Below, piece by piece: positions 34,826-44,300 of a stretch of 64,000 nt of DNA. This DNA comes from Rugosimonospora africana (GTDB lineage Bacteria > Actinomycetota > Actinomycetes > Mycobacteriales > Micromonosporaceae). Position 1 is the stretch's first letter; each line of letters begins with the position of its first letter. The stretch is from NCBI RefSeq assembly GCF_016862975.1, contig NZ_BONZ01000080.1:1-64000 (forward strand), read 5' to 3'. A program made the translations under genes and the position numbers. Below the pieces are notes generated by a model. It did no database searches, was not told the origin of the DNA, and saw only the letters and a list, made by a program, of their open reading frames with translations.

Positions 34826-35928
34826 CCACGCAGGGCAACCGCACGGGGATCGGCATCATCGGTGCCGGGAACATCTCGCCGCAGTACCTGAAGAACCTCA
34901 CGTCCTTTGAGGAGGTCGAGGTACGGTTCGTCGCCGACCTCGTCGTCGATCGTGCGGCCTCGAAGGCTGCCGAGTTCGGGGTCGCCGACTTTGGCACGGT
35001 CGAGGATCTCCTCGCGCGGGACGACATCGAGATCGTCGCCAACCTGACGAACCCGGCCGCGCACACCGCGGTCGGTCACCGCATCGTCGCCGCGGGCAAG
35101 CACGTCTGGAGCGAGAAGCCCGTAGCCCTCGACCGTGACTCGGCGAACGAGCTGCTCAAGGCTGCGGAGGCGGCCGGTGTGCGGGTCGCCTGCGCGCCGG
35201 ACACCGTGCTCGGCGCGGGGATTCAGTCCGGTCTGCGCGCGATTGCGCGAGGCGACATCGGTGAGCCGCTGACGGCGACGACGATGTTCCACGTGCCTGG
35301 CCCGGAGTCTTGGCACCCGGACCCCGACTTCCTTTACGCCACCGGAGCCGGTCCGCTGTTCGACATGGGGCCGTACTATGCGACGACCCTCGTGCACGCT
35401 CTGGGCTCGGCCACGCGGGTGCAGGCCGTCTCCTCGAAGTCTCGCGAGCGGCGTGCGATCGGCAGCGGCCCGCGCGCGGGGGAGACGTTCCCGGTCGAGG
35501 TGCCGACACACCACGCGGCGCTGATCGAGTTCGAGGGCGGGCGTTCCGCGCAGTCGACCTTCTCTTTCCAGCACGCTCTGCCCCGGATGGGTTTTGTCGA
35601 GGTCAACGGGACCGAGGGCACGATCAGCCTGCCCGACCCGAACCTCTTCGGCGGGGCTAGCACCCTGTACCGCTACGACCGGAAGGAGCCGGTCACGGTC
35701 GCCGCGGAGGGTGCGGCGGTCGGCCGCGGCACGGGCATCATCGAGCTTCTGCGCGCGATTCGCGCGGGCGTTCCCGAGCGCGCGTCCGGTGCGCTCGGCA
35801 TGCACGTGCTCGACATCCTCTGCGGCATTCGCGACGCCGCCGAGAGCGGCCAGCCCGTCGACATCACGTCGCGGGTCGAGCCCATCGCCCCGCTGCCGGA
35901 GGGATGGGACCCGACGGTCGCGCAGTAG
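34822..35928 (+). CDS. Gfo/Idh/MocA-family oxidoreductase 2
   Basis: A 368-aa oxidoreductase: GIIGAGNISPQYLKNLTSFE as the Rossmann motif, WSEKPVALDRDSANELLKAA with the catalytic EKP Lys, and GAGPLFDMGPYYATTLVHAL in the C-terminal domain. Compared with copy 1 it belongs to a different subgroup (YLKNL; PDTVLGAGIQSG). It is the last intact gene of the island. An IS481-type relic on the other strand begins within 10 bp of its stop. Confidence 0.9.
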   Translation: MTTQGNRTGIGIIGAGNISPQYLKNLTSFEEVEVRFVADLVVDRAASKAAEFGVADFGTVEDLLARDDIEIVANLTNPAAHTAVGHRIVAAGKHVWSEKPVALDRDSANELLKAAEAAGVRVACAPDTVLGAGIQSGLRAIARGDIGEPLTATTMFHVPGPESWHPDPDFLYATGAGPLFDMGPYYATTLVHALGSATRVQAVSSKSRERRAIGSGPRAGETFPVEVPTHHAALIEFEGGRSAQSTFSFQHALPRMGFVEVNGTEGTISLPDPNLFGGASTLYRYDRKEPVTVAAEGAAVGRGTGIIELLRAIRAGVPERASGALGMHVLDILCGIRDAAESGQPVDITSRVEPIAPLPEGWDPTVAQ

Positions 35929-35934
35929 CGTCTC

Positions 35935-36115
35935 TGGGCGGCGTCGGCGGACCCTGTACCTGCGGTCACGTCGGTGGATGTTCAGCGGGGCGGGGTGGAT
36001 CGGTGATCGGTGATCGGTTGCGGCAGTGGCCTGAGTGGTCGGATGTTGGCGATGCCCTGATGCGGCCTGTGTTCGTTGTAGAAGAGTCGGGACTGGCGCT
36101 GAAGCGCAATGGGTA
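35935..36115 (-). pseudogene. C-terminal relic of an IS481-type transposase
   Basis: The minus strand reads RLFYNEHRPHQGIANIRPLR followed by PLPQPITD, the usual end of the integrase core with the NxxRPH motif, and then, in another frame, LNIHRRDRRYRVRR, which resembles the C-terminal tail of the same family. Everything upstream, including the catalytic DDE residues, is missing. It marks the right edge of the sugar island. Confidence 0.75.
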
Positions 36116-36174
36116 TCGAACTGGCCGGTACGCCCGACGACGATGCTGGGCTGCGCCCTGGCCATCGGCTCGCC

Positions 36175-36495
36175 TCAGGCGATGGAGCCGACATAGCGGA
36201 CGACGCTGACCCGGAAGTGCCCGGCGTCCGTAAGCCATGGCGCCTTATAGGTGATCAGCCAAGAGTCCTCGCCCAGTTGGTACACGTCCCTGCGGTGCTT
36301 GCGTCCGGCGGTCTGGGGCTGGTGCTGAAAGGCGATGTTCTGGCCGGTGGCCCGCGCCTGAGTGAGGTCGCCGCCAACCGGCTGTATCAGGGAGATGTGC
36401 CACGCCCCGTTGCGGCGCCTCTTCTCTTCCACGATCACGGCGTATGGCGAAGCGGGCTGCTGCGCGCCAGGATTCTGGGGGGTTTGCGGATGCAT
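36175..36495 (-). CDS. Small hypothetical protein (106 aa)
   Basis: An open frame of 106 codons on the minus strand. Its middle and end (YAVIVEEKRRRNGAWHISLI, LGEDSWLITYKAPWLTDAGH, FRVSVVRYVGSIA) have a natural amino-acid pattern with alternating beta strands, but I recognise no family. There is no strong ribosome-binding site before the ATG at 36495, and the N-terminal 17 residues are Pro/Gln-rich, so a later start is possible. It may be a cargo or passenger gene next to the IS481 relic. Confidence 0.45.
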   Translation of the reverse strand: MHPQTPQNPGAQQPASPYAVIVEEKRRRNGAWHISLIQPVGGDLTQARATGQNIAFQHQPQTAGRKHRRDVYQLGEDSWLITYKAPWLTDAGHFRVSVVRYVGSIA

Positions 36496-36795
36496 TCGAC
36501 CATGATGCCTGGCTGGGCGGTGGTTGGTGGGGCAAGCCCAGCGTTACCGATCCGGCGAGCGCGTATCGCGGCATTATGCGGGTGATCTTCGATCGCCTTC
36601 GCCCTGGCGGGCCGCATAATGCCTGATATGCAGAGTGATCGAGGTGCTGCGCGCCTCCACTATGGAGCCTCGCGATCACCTGCATACCAAACATGAGCGG
36701 ATAACCTGCGTGTCCGTTCGGCGTTGGCGGCGGGGCTGCTGTGCGGTCGCCATCTGGACGTCGAGGCCGCCGGGTTGGAACACGAGATCGTCGTC
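36496..36795. other. Gene-free stretch
   Basis: I see no supportable gene, hairpin or repeat in these 300 bases between the small hypothetical gene and the dienelactone-hydrolase relic. Confidence 0.4.
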
Positions 36796-36923
36796 TTGAT
36801 GTGAACCACGCGTTCTTCAACGACACCGGCCCGAACCGCAACGCCAACGTCGCGGCGCAGGCCCGCGACCGGGTTCCGGACTGGTTCGGCAGGTTTGTCG
36901 AGCGTGGCGGTCAGGGCGGCTGA
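36796..36923 (+). pseudogene. C-terminal relic of a dienelactone hydrolase
   Basis: VNHAFFNDTGPNRNANVAAQ, then ARDRVPDWFGRFV, matches the C-terminal His-containing segment (NHAFFND) and last helix of dienelactone-hydrolase-family proteins. Nothing upstream continues the homology, so only about 40 codons survive. A strong hairpin follows 13 bp after its stop and may be its original terminator. Confidence 0.7.
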
Positions 36924-36935
36924 ACCTGGGCGAAT

Positions 36936-36981
36936 GCCTGGCCAGCCAGGCCCAGGCGAACCTGAGCCTGGCTGGCCAGGC
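36936..36981. terminator. Perfect 16-bp inverted repeat
   Basis: GCCTGGCCAGCCAGGC and GCCTGGCTGGCCAGGC form a perfect 16-bp stem with a 14-base loop. It lies between the hydrolase relic (plus) and the 3' end of the S8 protease gene (minus), 10 bp beyond the latter's stop. It is probably a bidirectional terminator. Confidence 0.75.
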
Positions 36982-36990
36982 CACGTGCGG

Positions 36991-39540
36991 CTAGACGCCG
37001 CCGGACCCTGCTCCGGGCAGCGTCCGCACGACGGTCAGCGTCACATCGCCGTGCTGGTAGGACACCCTGAACATGTGGTGGCCCGCGTTCAGCATCCGCC
37101 GTTCGGGCAGGGAATGGAAGTTGCCCTTGATCGAGTCGCCACTCATGATCGTCAGTACCGTGCCCGGAGTGAGGGGCGCGCGAATGTCCAGGGCGAGTTC
37201 GCCGGCCAGCACCAGGTGACCCGCGGCCCGCACGCTCGTGTAGTCGTGGTTGCCGGAGATGGTGATGGCCAGTCGACCCGCTCGGCTGACGGTCACGTCG
37301 CCGCCGACGTCCAGGACGTTGCCGGGCGCGACGTCGGCGAAGGTGATGGACGCCGCGGACGCCGCTTCCCCGGACGACAGACCGGGCTGCAGCACGCCCC
37401 TGTCGACGTCGATGCTGCCTGCCACAAAACCGCTGCCGCCGAGCGTGCCGCCCCTGACGTCGATCGAGCTTGCATGCGAGCCGGTGATCGAAAGCTTACC
37501 GCCTTCAACCGTCGTGCCGCCCTTATAGGTGTTGTTCCCCGTCATGATCAGCATCCCGGGGCCTTGCTTGACCAGAGAAGCCGTGTAGAGTTTTTTGTCG
37601 ATCTTGTGCTGAATGTAGGCGGCGCGCGCATCCATCCATTCCTTGCGCCACTTGACGGCGTCCTTATAGGCGATCTTGTCGTACAACTCGGGATGGCCGT
37701 TGGTAATAGCTTGGATGTAAGGATCAGCCAAAATGCCCTGAAGCATGAAGGCCTGTTCGTTAAGCGTGCCGTCCGGGTTCAGCACGTTGGGGCTGAACTC
37801 ACCGGCGTAGGTGATGCCATGCCGCTTGTAGCCCGCCAGCCACTGCAGATCTTCCTTTTCCCTTTCCTTGATCGCGATCTGGCTGATGTCGTTCGACCAG
37901 ACGTCCAGGGGCGCTTTATTCATGTTGTAGGTCATGGGGCTCAGGAACTGGCCGGGGCCGTACATGCCCTTGGCCAGATCGGGCATCCCCCAACCCCAGC
38001 GTTCGTCCGGAAGACCATCGGGAGCGGTCCAGGCGATGGATGCCCCGGAGGGGGAGGTCTGCCCGGTGCCGAGGAACCTCACGCCGTCCGACATCTTATT
38101 GTTCGCCGTGGTAAACATCAGGTCACGCACCTGCTTGGCGTCCATGTTCGGATAGCGGGAGAGCAGAACCCCCATCACCGCTGTCGCAACGGGCGTGGCC
38201 GGTGACGTGCCGCTTGAGTTTGAATAGCTACTATCACCAGCGCTGCTCGTGGTACGGACGTTGTTTGAAGGGGTGGACACGACCCACCATTTCGCGAGCC
38301 CTGCCTCGTTATACCCGTACTGCTTTGTGTATTCGGGATTGGTCGCAGTGGGTGGTTGCACCCCGCCGACGGCTACAAACTGATTTTCCGCCAGGGGATT
38401 GAAGAGGGGATACGCCGGGCGAAAATACGGGTTGCTCCAGTCGTTGTTGCCGGCCGACCTTACGTCGACGGTACCGCTGTCCTTGATGGCGTCCCAGATG
38501 GCGTCCATAAAGGACAGTCCAGGATAGTTCGGATTGTATTGCTCGCCGCCTACCGAATAGAATTTCTTGAAGATGAAAAACTGGTACTCCAGATCCTTCA
38601 GGTACTCGTTGGGAATCGCAACCGCGTTTGCCGTGGCGCTGACGCTGTCTTTGCCAGCTACTTGATAAGCGTTGGTGAGGTTGCCGTTGGCTCCAAGATC
38701 GTTTCCGAGGCCATCAAAGCGGGTTCTGTCAAGAGTGTAGACATATTGGCCCCAACTTTCGTTGATGACCTCGGCACCCGCGTCGACCAGGGCCTTATGG
38801 CCTGTGTGAAAGTACAGGTAATCGTGGAAGGGGCCGTGGGACATGTTGTCGGAACCGCCGGTCTTGGCGGCATAGATGTTCGATCCAAAGGCGATGCCGT
38901 GCTGTTCTATACCATCGCGCTTGCCGGAGATAACCCCAAGCATACCGGTCCCGTGCGAGTAGTCACTTGTTCTCGCCTGATCACCGGCCACAGTGAACGG
39001 ATCGCCCGCAGTAAAAGGGTTCGACGGGATTGCCGAGGTACGATACGAGAAGCCGGACGTGGCGTAGACACCCGCCGCACTCACCGAAGCGATCAGCTCG
39101 GTCTGAAATGCTTCGTGTGTAGCCCTGTAGCCCGAATCCATAATGCCCAGCGTGACGCCCTGCCCGCAGTATCCCAGGGCGTAGGCGGTGGACGCGTTTA
39201 CCGCAGCGAGCTGCCACGGGGAATCGACCGCTGTGCCAGGATTAGAAGGATTGTGGCCGGCGAAAAAACCATATTCCGGCGTCTCCCAACTGGCTTTAGC
39301 GGCAGCTAGTTCCCCTGGACTCGTGGCGACAAAGCCGGGGTCTCCCGGGTACGAAAACTGGCCGGGGTCTCTCGGGTCCGCCGGCCCGCCGCCCTTATGG
39401 CCAGGGGCCGATGTCGGACCGGCCTTGGACGATGCCGAGGCGAATCCGGCCGGAACCAATGCGATGCCTACTCCTGCACCAAGGGCGCCTCCCAGCCGCC
39501 GCAGGAACTGCCGCCGATTCACCGACCTCTTGTTGCTCAT
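36991..39540 (-). CDS. Twin-arginine S8 serine protease with autotransporter-type repeats
   Basis: An 849-aa exported subtilisin-like protease. The start is the ATG at 39540, behind GGGAGGAGCCGGAG. The signal NRRQFLRRLGGALGAGVGIA is a twin-arginine type. The triad is visible: Asp near 133 (GIMDSGYRATHEA), His near 194 (DYSHGTGMLGVI) and Ser near 444 (SSGTSPATPVAT), with oxyanion Asn in INESWG. Residues ~690-800 read GNNTYKGGTTVEGGKLSITG and GGTLGGSGFVAGSIDV, the autotransporter-associated beta-strand repeat normally found in Gram-negative passenger domains. There is no C-terminal barrel. Base composition is visibly less GC-rich than that of its neighbours. It follows a MauD/MauE-like pair in the same orientation. 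Confidence 0.88.
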   Translation of the reverse strand: MSNKRSVNRRQFLRRLGGALGAGVGIALVPAGFASASSKAGPTSAPGHKGGGPADPRDPGQFSYPGDPGFVATSPGELAAAKASWETPEYGFFAGHNPSNPGTAVDSPWQLAAVNASTAYALGYCGQGVTLGIMDSGYRATHEAFQTELIASVSAAGVYATSGFSYRTSAIPSNPFTAGDPFTVAGDQARTSDYSHGTGMLGVISGKRDGIEQHGIAFGSNIYAAKTGGSDNMSHGPFHDYLYFHTGHKALVDAGAEVINESWGQYVYTLDRTRFDGLGNDLGANGNLTNAYQVAGKDSVSATANAVAIPNEYLKDLEYQFFIFKKFYSVGGEQYNPNYPGLSFMDAIWDAIKDSGTVDVRSAGNNDWSNPYFRPAYPLFNPLAENQFVAVGGVQPPTATNPEYTKQYGYNEAGLAKWWVVSTPSNNVRTTSSAGDSSYSNSSGTSPATPVATAVMGVLLSRYPNMDAKQVRDLMFTTANNKMSDGVRFLGTGQTSPSGASIAWTAPDGLPDERWGWGMPDLAKGMYGPGQFLSPMTYNMNKAPLDVWSNDISQIAIKEREKEDLQWLAGYKRHGITYAGEFSPNVLNPDGTLNEQAFMLQGILADPYIQAITNGHPELYDKIAYKDAVKWRKEWMDARAAYIQHKIDKKLYTASLVKQGPGMLIMTGNNTYKGGTTVEGGKLSITGSHASSIDVRGGTLGGSGFVAGSIDVDRGVLQPGLSSGEAASAASITFADVAPGNVLDVGGDVTVSRAGRLAITISGNHDYTSVRAAGHLVLAGELALDIRAPLTPGTVLTIMSGDSIKGNFHSLPERRMLNAGHHMFRVSYQHGDVTLTVVRTLPGAGSGGV

Positions 39541-39569
39541 CTCCGGCTCCTCCCGATGGGTCGATATTT

Positions 39570-40175
39570 CTAGCGGACCGGGACGGCCAGCTGCGTCCCA
39601 GCCCCATGATCTACACGCGCTGGTCGAGACAAAATGATGTGCCGTTCTGCCGCGTCTTCCAGGCAGCGGATGTCGACGGCTTTGTTCGGGATACCGACTG
39701 CGGCGACTCGGCCATCGCCGTCGATCACGACGCCATACGGCGTTCCTTGGACCTGGAATCGGCTCTCGAGCGCGGTGGCGCTGGTCGCGCCAATCACCAC
39801 CCAACCGGGTAGAGGCGGAATCGGCGACTGATCCTTGGCATCCCATACCAGCACCCGACCCCACTGGCCCGGATCAAAGGGGTGGATGATCGGGGCAGCG
39901 ACAAGAGACTTGTACCAGGCGCAACCCTCAGACGTGGAGACCATCACCGAACGACCCAGCTGCACGGGTTCGCCCCCGTCGGGCGCTGCGAACTCCAACA
40001 GGGGCGCGGCCTGGCCGATCTCCAGTCCACGGAGGACGCATACGTTGCTTGGCGGCCTTGACGTGATCTCATCCAGCGCGCGGTCCACCCTGGCGAGCAC
40101 GCCCAACACAAGAGTCGTAAGCGCAACGACCATGACTACGAGCGCACCGAAGGCAGCAATCCATGGACCCGTCAT
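39570..40175 (-). CDS. MauD-like membrane-anchored thioredoxin-fold protein
   Basis: A 201-aa protein with one N-terminal span (residues 5-28) and an extracytoplasmic TlpA/MauD-like domain. Recognisable elements are LEIGQAAPLLEFAAPDGGEP, the strand MVSTSEGCAWYKSLVAAP and the cis-Pro region QGTPYGVVIDGDGRVAAVGI. The active-site region has only one Cys (SEGCAW) where MauD has CxxC, so classic disulfide oxidase activity is doubtful. It overlaps the upstream MauE-like gene (ATGA) and ends 30 bp before the S8 protease start, so the three form one unit. Confidence 0.75.
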   Translation of the reverse strand: MTGPWIAAFGALVVMVVALTTLVLGVLARVDRALDEITSRPPSNVCVLRGLEIGQAAPLLEFAAPDGGEPVQLGRSVMVSTSEGCAWYKSLVAAPIIHPFDPGQWGRVLVWDAKDQSPIPPLPGWVVIGATSATALESRFQVQGTPYGVVIDGDGRVAAVGIPNKAVDIRCLEDAAERHIILSRPARVDHGAGTQLAVPVR

Positions 40176-40724
40176 CGCCGCAGCGCCTCCAAACGGTTGT
40201 GCACGCGAAGGCCGACCGTCACCGCCCGCCAGGTCAAGCCAAGTAGCGGCAGCGCGATGAGCGTGGCGAGTGCTGCATCACGCGACAAGCCCGATGTCGC
40301 GCGCCACAACACCTGCAAACCCGAAGGGGGAGGAATAGCGCTGGACAGGCCCGCAAAGATAGCCAAGCCACCGGTCCACGCGACGAGCAGCCAGCTGACG
40401 GGTCTGTCCTCGCCAACACCGCGGCCGCGGGACGGTCGGTGCCCTCGAAGGAGTGCCGATGCCATCGCCAGCCCGAAGGAAGCGAACAGTGCAGCCGCGA
40501 GCCGAAGCATTGATCGTCGGGTACCAACCGCTGATGAGGGCGGCGCCGAGGATGACTTCGACGCCGGGAACGCTCCATGCCAGTGGCTCGACCAAGGCAG
40601 ACGGCGCAAGCCGGGAACCGGCAACGGCCGTTGCGAACCGACGCGGTGCGCGCACCTTTGCGGCGGCAGCCGCGATCAGAAGGAAACCCTGCCACGTCAG
40701 AACGGCGAACTGAAACGGTCCCAC
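40172..40724 (-). pseudogene. MauE-like membrane protein, frameshifted
   Basis: Two frames make one protein. From 40724 comes MGPFQFAVLTWQGFLLIAAA, then SALVEPLAWSVPGVEVILGA and LISGWYPTIN. From about 40510, one frame over, come MLRLAAALFASFGLAMASAL and RPVSWLLVAWTGGLAIF to the end VGLRVHNRLEALRR. Joined, they give a ~180-residue MauE/DoxX-like protein with four spans. The Cys pair usual between spans two and three (CGCF) is absent in the second frame (HRPSRGRGVGEDRPVSW). Either the gene is dead or the sequence has an indel. It overlaps the MauD-like gene by ATGA. Confidence 0.65.
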
Positions 40725-41061
40725 GAGTGCCCCTCCCTATACGGTCACCAAAGCCGTCAGGGGCGCTAGGTGGCCGCGAGCGCTGGGGTTCAGGTCGAAC
40801 CAGGCTGGCCGGCGGTTCCATGGGCTCCCAGGTCCCCTGGGGCGAGACACCCGACATCCGCGGCTCCTCGTGCCAACCTCGTCGTTTGATAGATATCACT
40901 GTCTGACATCACGCACAAGAGATTTTAGATTCAAAAGCTAGTACGGCATCCAGGCCGAGCTGGCACCTCACTCTTCGCCTTGGTCTTGAGTCAGGGCGTT
41001 GCAGTGCCTAGGAATTCGTGGGCAGGCCCGTCGGGCAGCAGGCGTCGGCTGCCGACTCAGA

Positions 41062-41098
41062 CCAGGGACGGGCCTAACCCGTGGATGCCCGTCCCTGG
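41062..41098. terminator. Perfect 12-bp hairpin
   Basis: CCAGGGACGGGC and GCCCGTCCCTGG pair perfectly around a 13-base loop. It is located 250 bp after the sedolisin-like gene; no T tract follows. Confidence 0.55.
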
Positions 41099-41298
41099 CG
41101 TCTGGGCCTAGGCTGCCGGCGTTCAGGGGGCTCGTGAAGCGAAGATTCGATCCATGGCTACGGTGCCTCCCAGAAGCACAGGGCGGAGTTGGTGGCGGTA
41201 GACCGTCCGCGTGACGATGGTGGCCGTGACTTGTGAACCGGGCGGCGTCGGCCAGCAGCGGCGTGAATCGTTGAACCCACCGTCGGTTGAAACCGCGC

Positions 41299-41336
41299 GG
41301 GGTGGGGAGGCCCGGACACCGGGCCGCCCTCACCCC
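41299..41336 (-). terminator. Terminator hairpin of the sedolisin-like gene
   Basis: GGGGTG/CACCCC and GGCCCGG/CCGGGCC form a two-part stem with an ACA loop, ending 10 bp after the stop of the gene at 41346-45695. Confidence 0.65.
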
Positions 41337-41345
41337 GGTAGATGG

Positions 41346-44300
41346 TCAGTAGCGGAACGGGACGAGTTGGGCGCCACCCGGGCCCAGCGTATATCCGGTC
41401 GAGGTGGCCGGGCTGACCTGGAGGTAGCTGCCCATGTCGAGCAGGTATATACGGAAGAAGTTGAACCTTTCGATGCGCTTGAGCAGCGCGCCGTGTTCGT
41501 CGACCACGTCGACGGCGGAGGTGGCGTTGTTGTTCGGCGTCGTCCCGAACATGTCCGGTGGGGACACCTCCTGAACCAGGAACGCCCCGCGCCTCGGGTC
41601 AACGGCCGGGTGCTGGTACCCATTGCCGCCCGGCGATACCGTCGTGCCGGTCTTGCCGGCCAGGTCGTACACCCCGAACGTGTCGGTGCTGGTTACCAGG
41701 GCCTGGTGCGTGGTGGAGTCGACCGCCACGCCGGAGGCGAAGTAGGTCGTGACCGACGGGAATGCGCTGACCTGGCCGGTATCCAGGTGGGCGAGGACGA
41801 TACGGCCGGGGGCGTTCGGGTTGGATCCGTCCACCACGGGAACGACCGCCTCGTTTGCCGCCGTGTCCTGCCCGATGCCACCCGGCAGCGATGACGCGTT
41901 CGGGTCCAGTCCCGGGGTCAAGTCGACCGGCCCGGTGAAAGTGTTGTCGACGATCTGGGAGGTGGCCACCTTAAGCGTCGGCTGGATACCGCCCTGCCCG
42001 GCCAGGATCGCCGTGGCGGAGGAGTCCTGCTGGCCGGCGGCGCAGATCACACCGCCGAGTGAGTCCGGCGGTGTCCACCGACCGCCGGATCTGCCGTCCG
42101 CGACCCGGTCGAGAACGCGGAAGTTGTCGTCGCTGGTGGTCGGGTCGATGTCCTCGTAGAGGCCCACGTCACCGTGGAACTGCCCGGCGCATCCACCGAA
42201 CAGGGTCTGGTACACGTCATGGGACGACCGCGCGACATGAGTGATCTGCTGGTCGGACTGCCGGAACGTCTCCACCGATCCGAGCGTCGCACCGTCGGAG
42301 GTCACCTGGTTGGAGGTGATGAAACCGTCGCTGCCATCGGCGTTGACGCCGAAGCCGGCCGCGACGGTGCCGCCGTCGGCGGCCCGCACCCCGTCCATGG
42401 TGATCGCGCTGACGCCGCTCGCCTCGCCGTCTACCTTGCCTGCTCTGGTCGCAAGCACCCGCACGACGTGGTTCATCGTGGCGTCGAGGCCGACGGCGGC
42501 GGCGTTCAGGTTCACCGTGCCGGTAGGACCGGAAACGGCGCGGTAGAACACCGATCCGCTGTCGTGGCCGTTGGCGTCGCGCTGGCTGCCGTTGGGGTTG
42601 TTGAAGGTGTTCCAGTTGTCGAAGGCGGTTGGCCCGGGTGCGCTGATCTCGATGATCGCGCCATCCGCGTTCTTGACACCCCTCACGTCGTACCGGACCT
42701 GGAAGTCGCCGTTGTACGACGGCTCGGCGTAGTGGCCGAACGGGGAACCTGCCGCCGCGAGTAACGGTACGGCTGGCTGCGCGTCGCCGGTGGGCGCGAG
42801 GCGGGTGAACGCGAACGCGGAGTCGTTGCGGCTGGTCCAGCCGCCGGGTGCGTCCTGGATGCCGACACCGTAGATGCCCGCCCCAGGCAGCGCGGAGACG
42901 GGAATGTCCACGGTTCCCGATGGCGCGGTCAGCGCGACGCTGTACGCGGGTCGGAAGAACAGCCCGGTCGCCGACTCGATGCGCCCTGGCTGGGAGACGA
43001 CCAGCGTGGGTTTGGTCGCCCCGGTCAGGTTGCGTACGTCGTAGGCGACGTGCAGCGTCGAGCCGTGCACGACTGGGTCGACGATCGGCCCGGGTGCGCT
43101 GTCGACGGTGCCGTCGGTGGCGCCGAATGTCAGCGTCGCGTTGGCCCGCGCCGCGATCGTGCCGCCGATGGTCGCGGTGTAGACCAGCGGCACGCTGCGG
43201 ACAGTGGCGGACACGACGGGCAGGCCGGCGGCGGTGAGTATCTCGGTCGGCGACAGCCGCGCCCATGGAGTGCTCGCCAGTGTCGTCTGTGGATCTGTCG
43301 CGGCGGCGAGGCGGTACGTCACGCCGTGGCCGGGTAGTCCGGTCCAGTCCGGCGCGACCGTGATCCAGGCGTCCAGCTGCCGCCCCGCCAGCGAGATGTC
43401 CGCCGGGTCTGTGGTGGTCTGTATGGACCCGCCGAGGGCTGAAGACTGCCGGCGCTGTGCCACCGCGACGCGGGCGGCGTCCGGTGTCGCGGACCATCCG
43501 TGCCGGGCGAACAGCGTCTGCACGGCGTTGCCCACGTCGAGCTGCGGGCCGACTGACAGTGGAACGTCCGATTGCGGCACCGCTGGTAGGGGGGTCGCAG
43601 TCTGGGTCAGGAACCGGCGCACCGCGGCCGGGTCGTGTGACACTCCCCGGTCATGTGTCAGCCGCGCCACCTGCAGTACGACCGCAGCCGCGGCGGCCAC
43701 CTCGGGCGCCGCCGCGGAGGTGCCGCCCTCCAGGTTTACCTGGACGGCTTGGGCGTTACCGCCGAAAGAATGGGAGACGCTGAGCACGTTGTCGCCGGGC
43801 GCGGAGATGTCGACCCGGTCGCCGAATCCGCTGGAATAGTTGCGGGCACCGTTGTACCGGGTGGTGGGGAACGCCTGCTGCGTTTTGAGCGCCGCGTTGC
43901 GCGGGTCGCCGGGCGGAGCGGAGAAGATGTCGTTGAGCGTGGAGCCGCCGACGTCGATGGCGCCGGAGTCCTCCACCCGGGAAATGGCACTGGAGAATGT
44001 GAGGTCGTTGATGTCGGTAACGGCGTGGCCGGGCCCGGGCAGTTCGGTCGCGACCGAGCCGCCCGAGGGTGGTACCGGTGCGTTGGTGGACGTGCGCAGA
44101 CCGTCGTCGGCGGAGACGCACACGACGATCCCGTCCGCGTGCACGATCGAAGCGATGATCGCCTCGGTCAGCGGGTCCTCCTCGAGGTAGCGGCTGGGGA
44201 AGCCGTACTGGTCGAGGCCGAAGGCCAGGGAGGCGGTGATCACATCGGGCCTGGGCGTCTGGTTCGCGGCGGCGAGAAAGGCGGCGTCCACGTCGCTGAC

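Larger units (their letters stand above)
40725..41345. other. Gene-free stretch with two strong hairpins
   Basis: No gene is supported in these 620 bases. They separate two minus-strand units. The AT-rich part around 40900-40940 (GAGATTTTAGATTCAAAAGC) is a likely promoter area for the MauE-MauD-S8 unit. The hairpins at 41062 and 41299 lie downstream of the large peptidase gene. Confidence 0.5.

Noticed and set aside
36245-36847. 200-codon minus-strand frame
   Set aside because: Overlaps the better-looking small gene at 36175-36495 and reads as Arg/Pro-rich noise.
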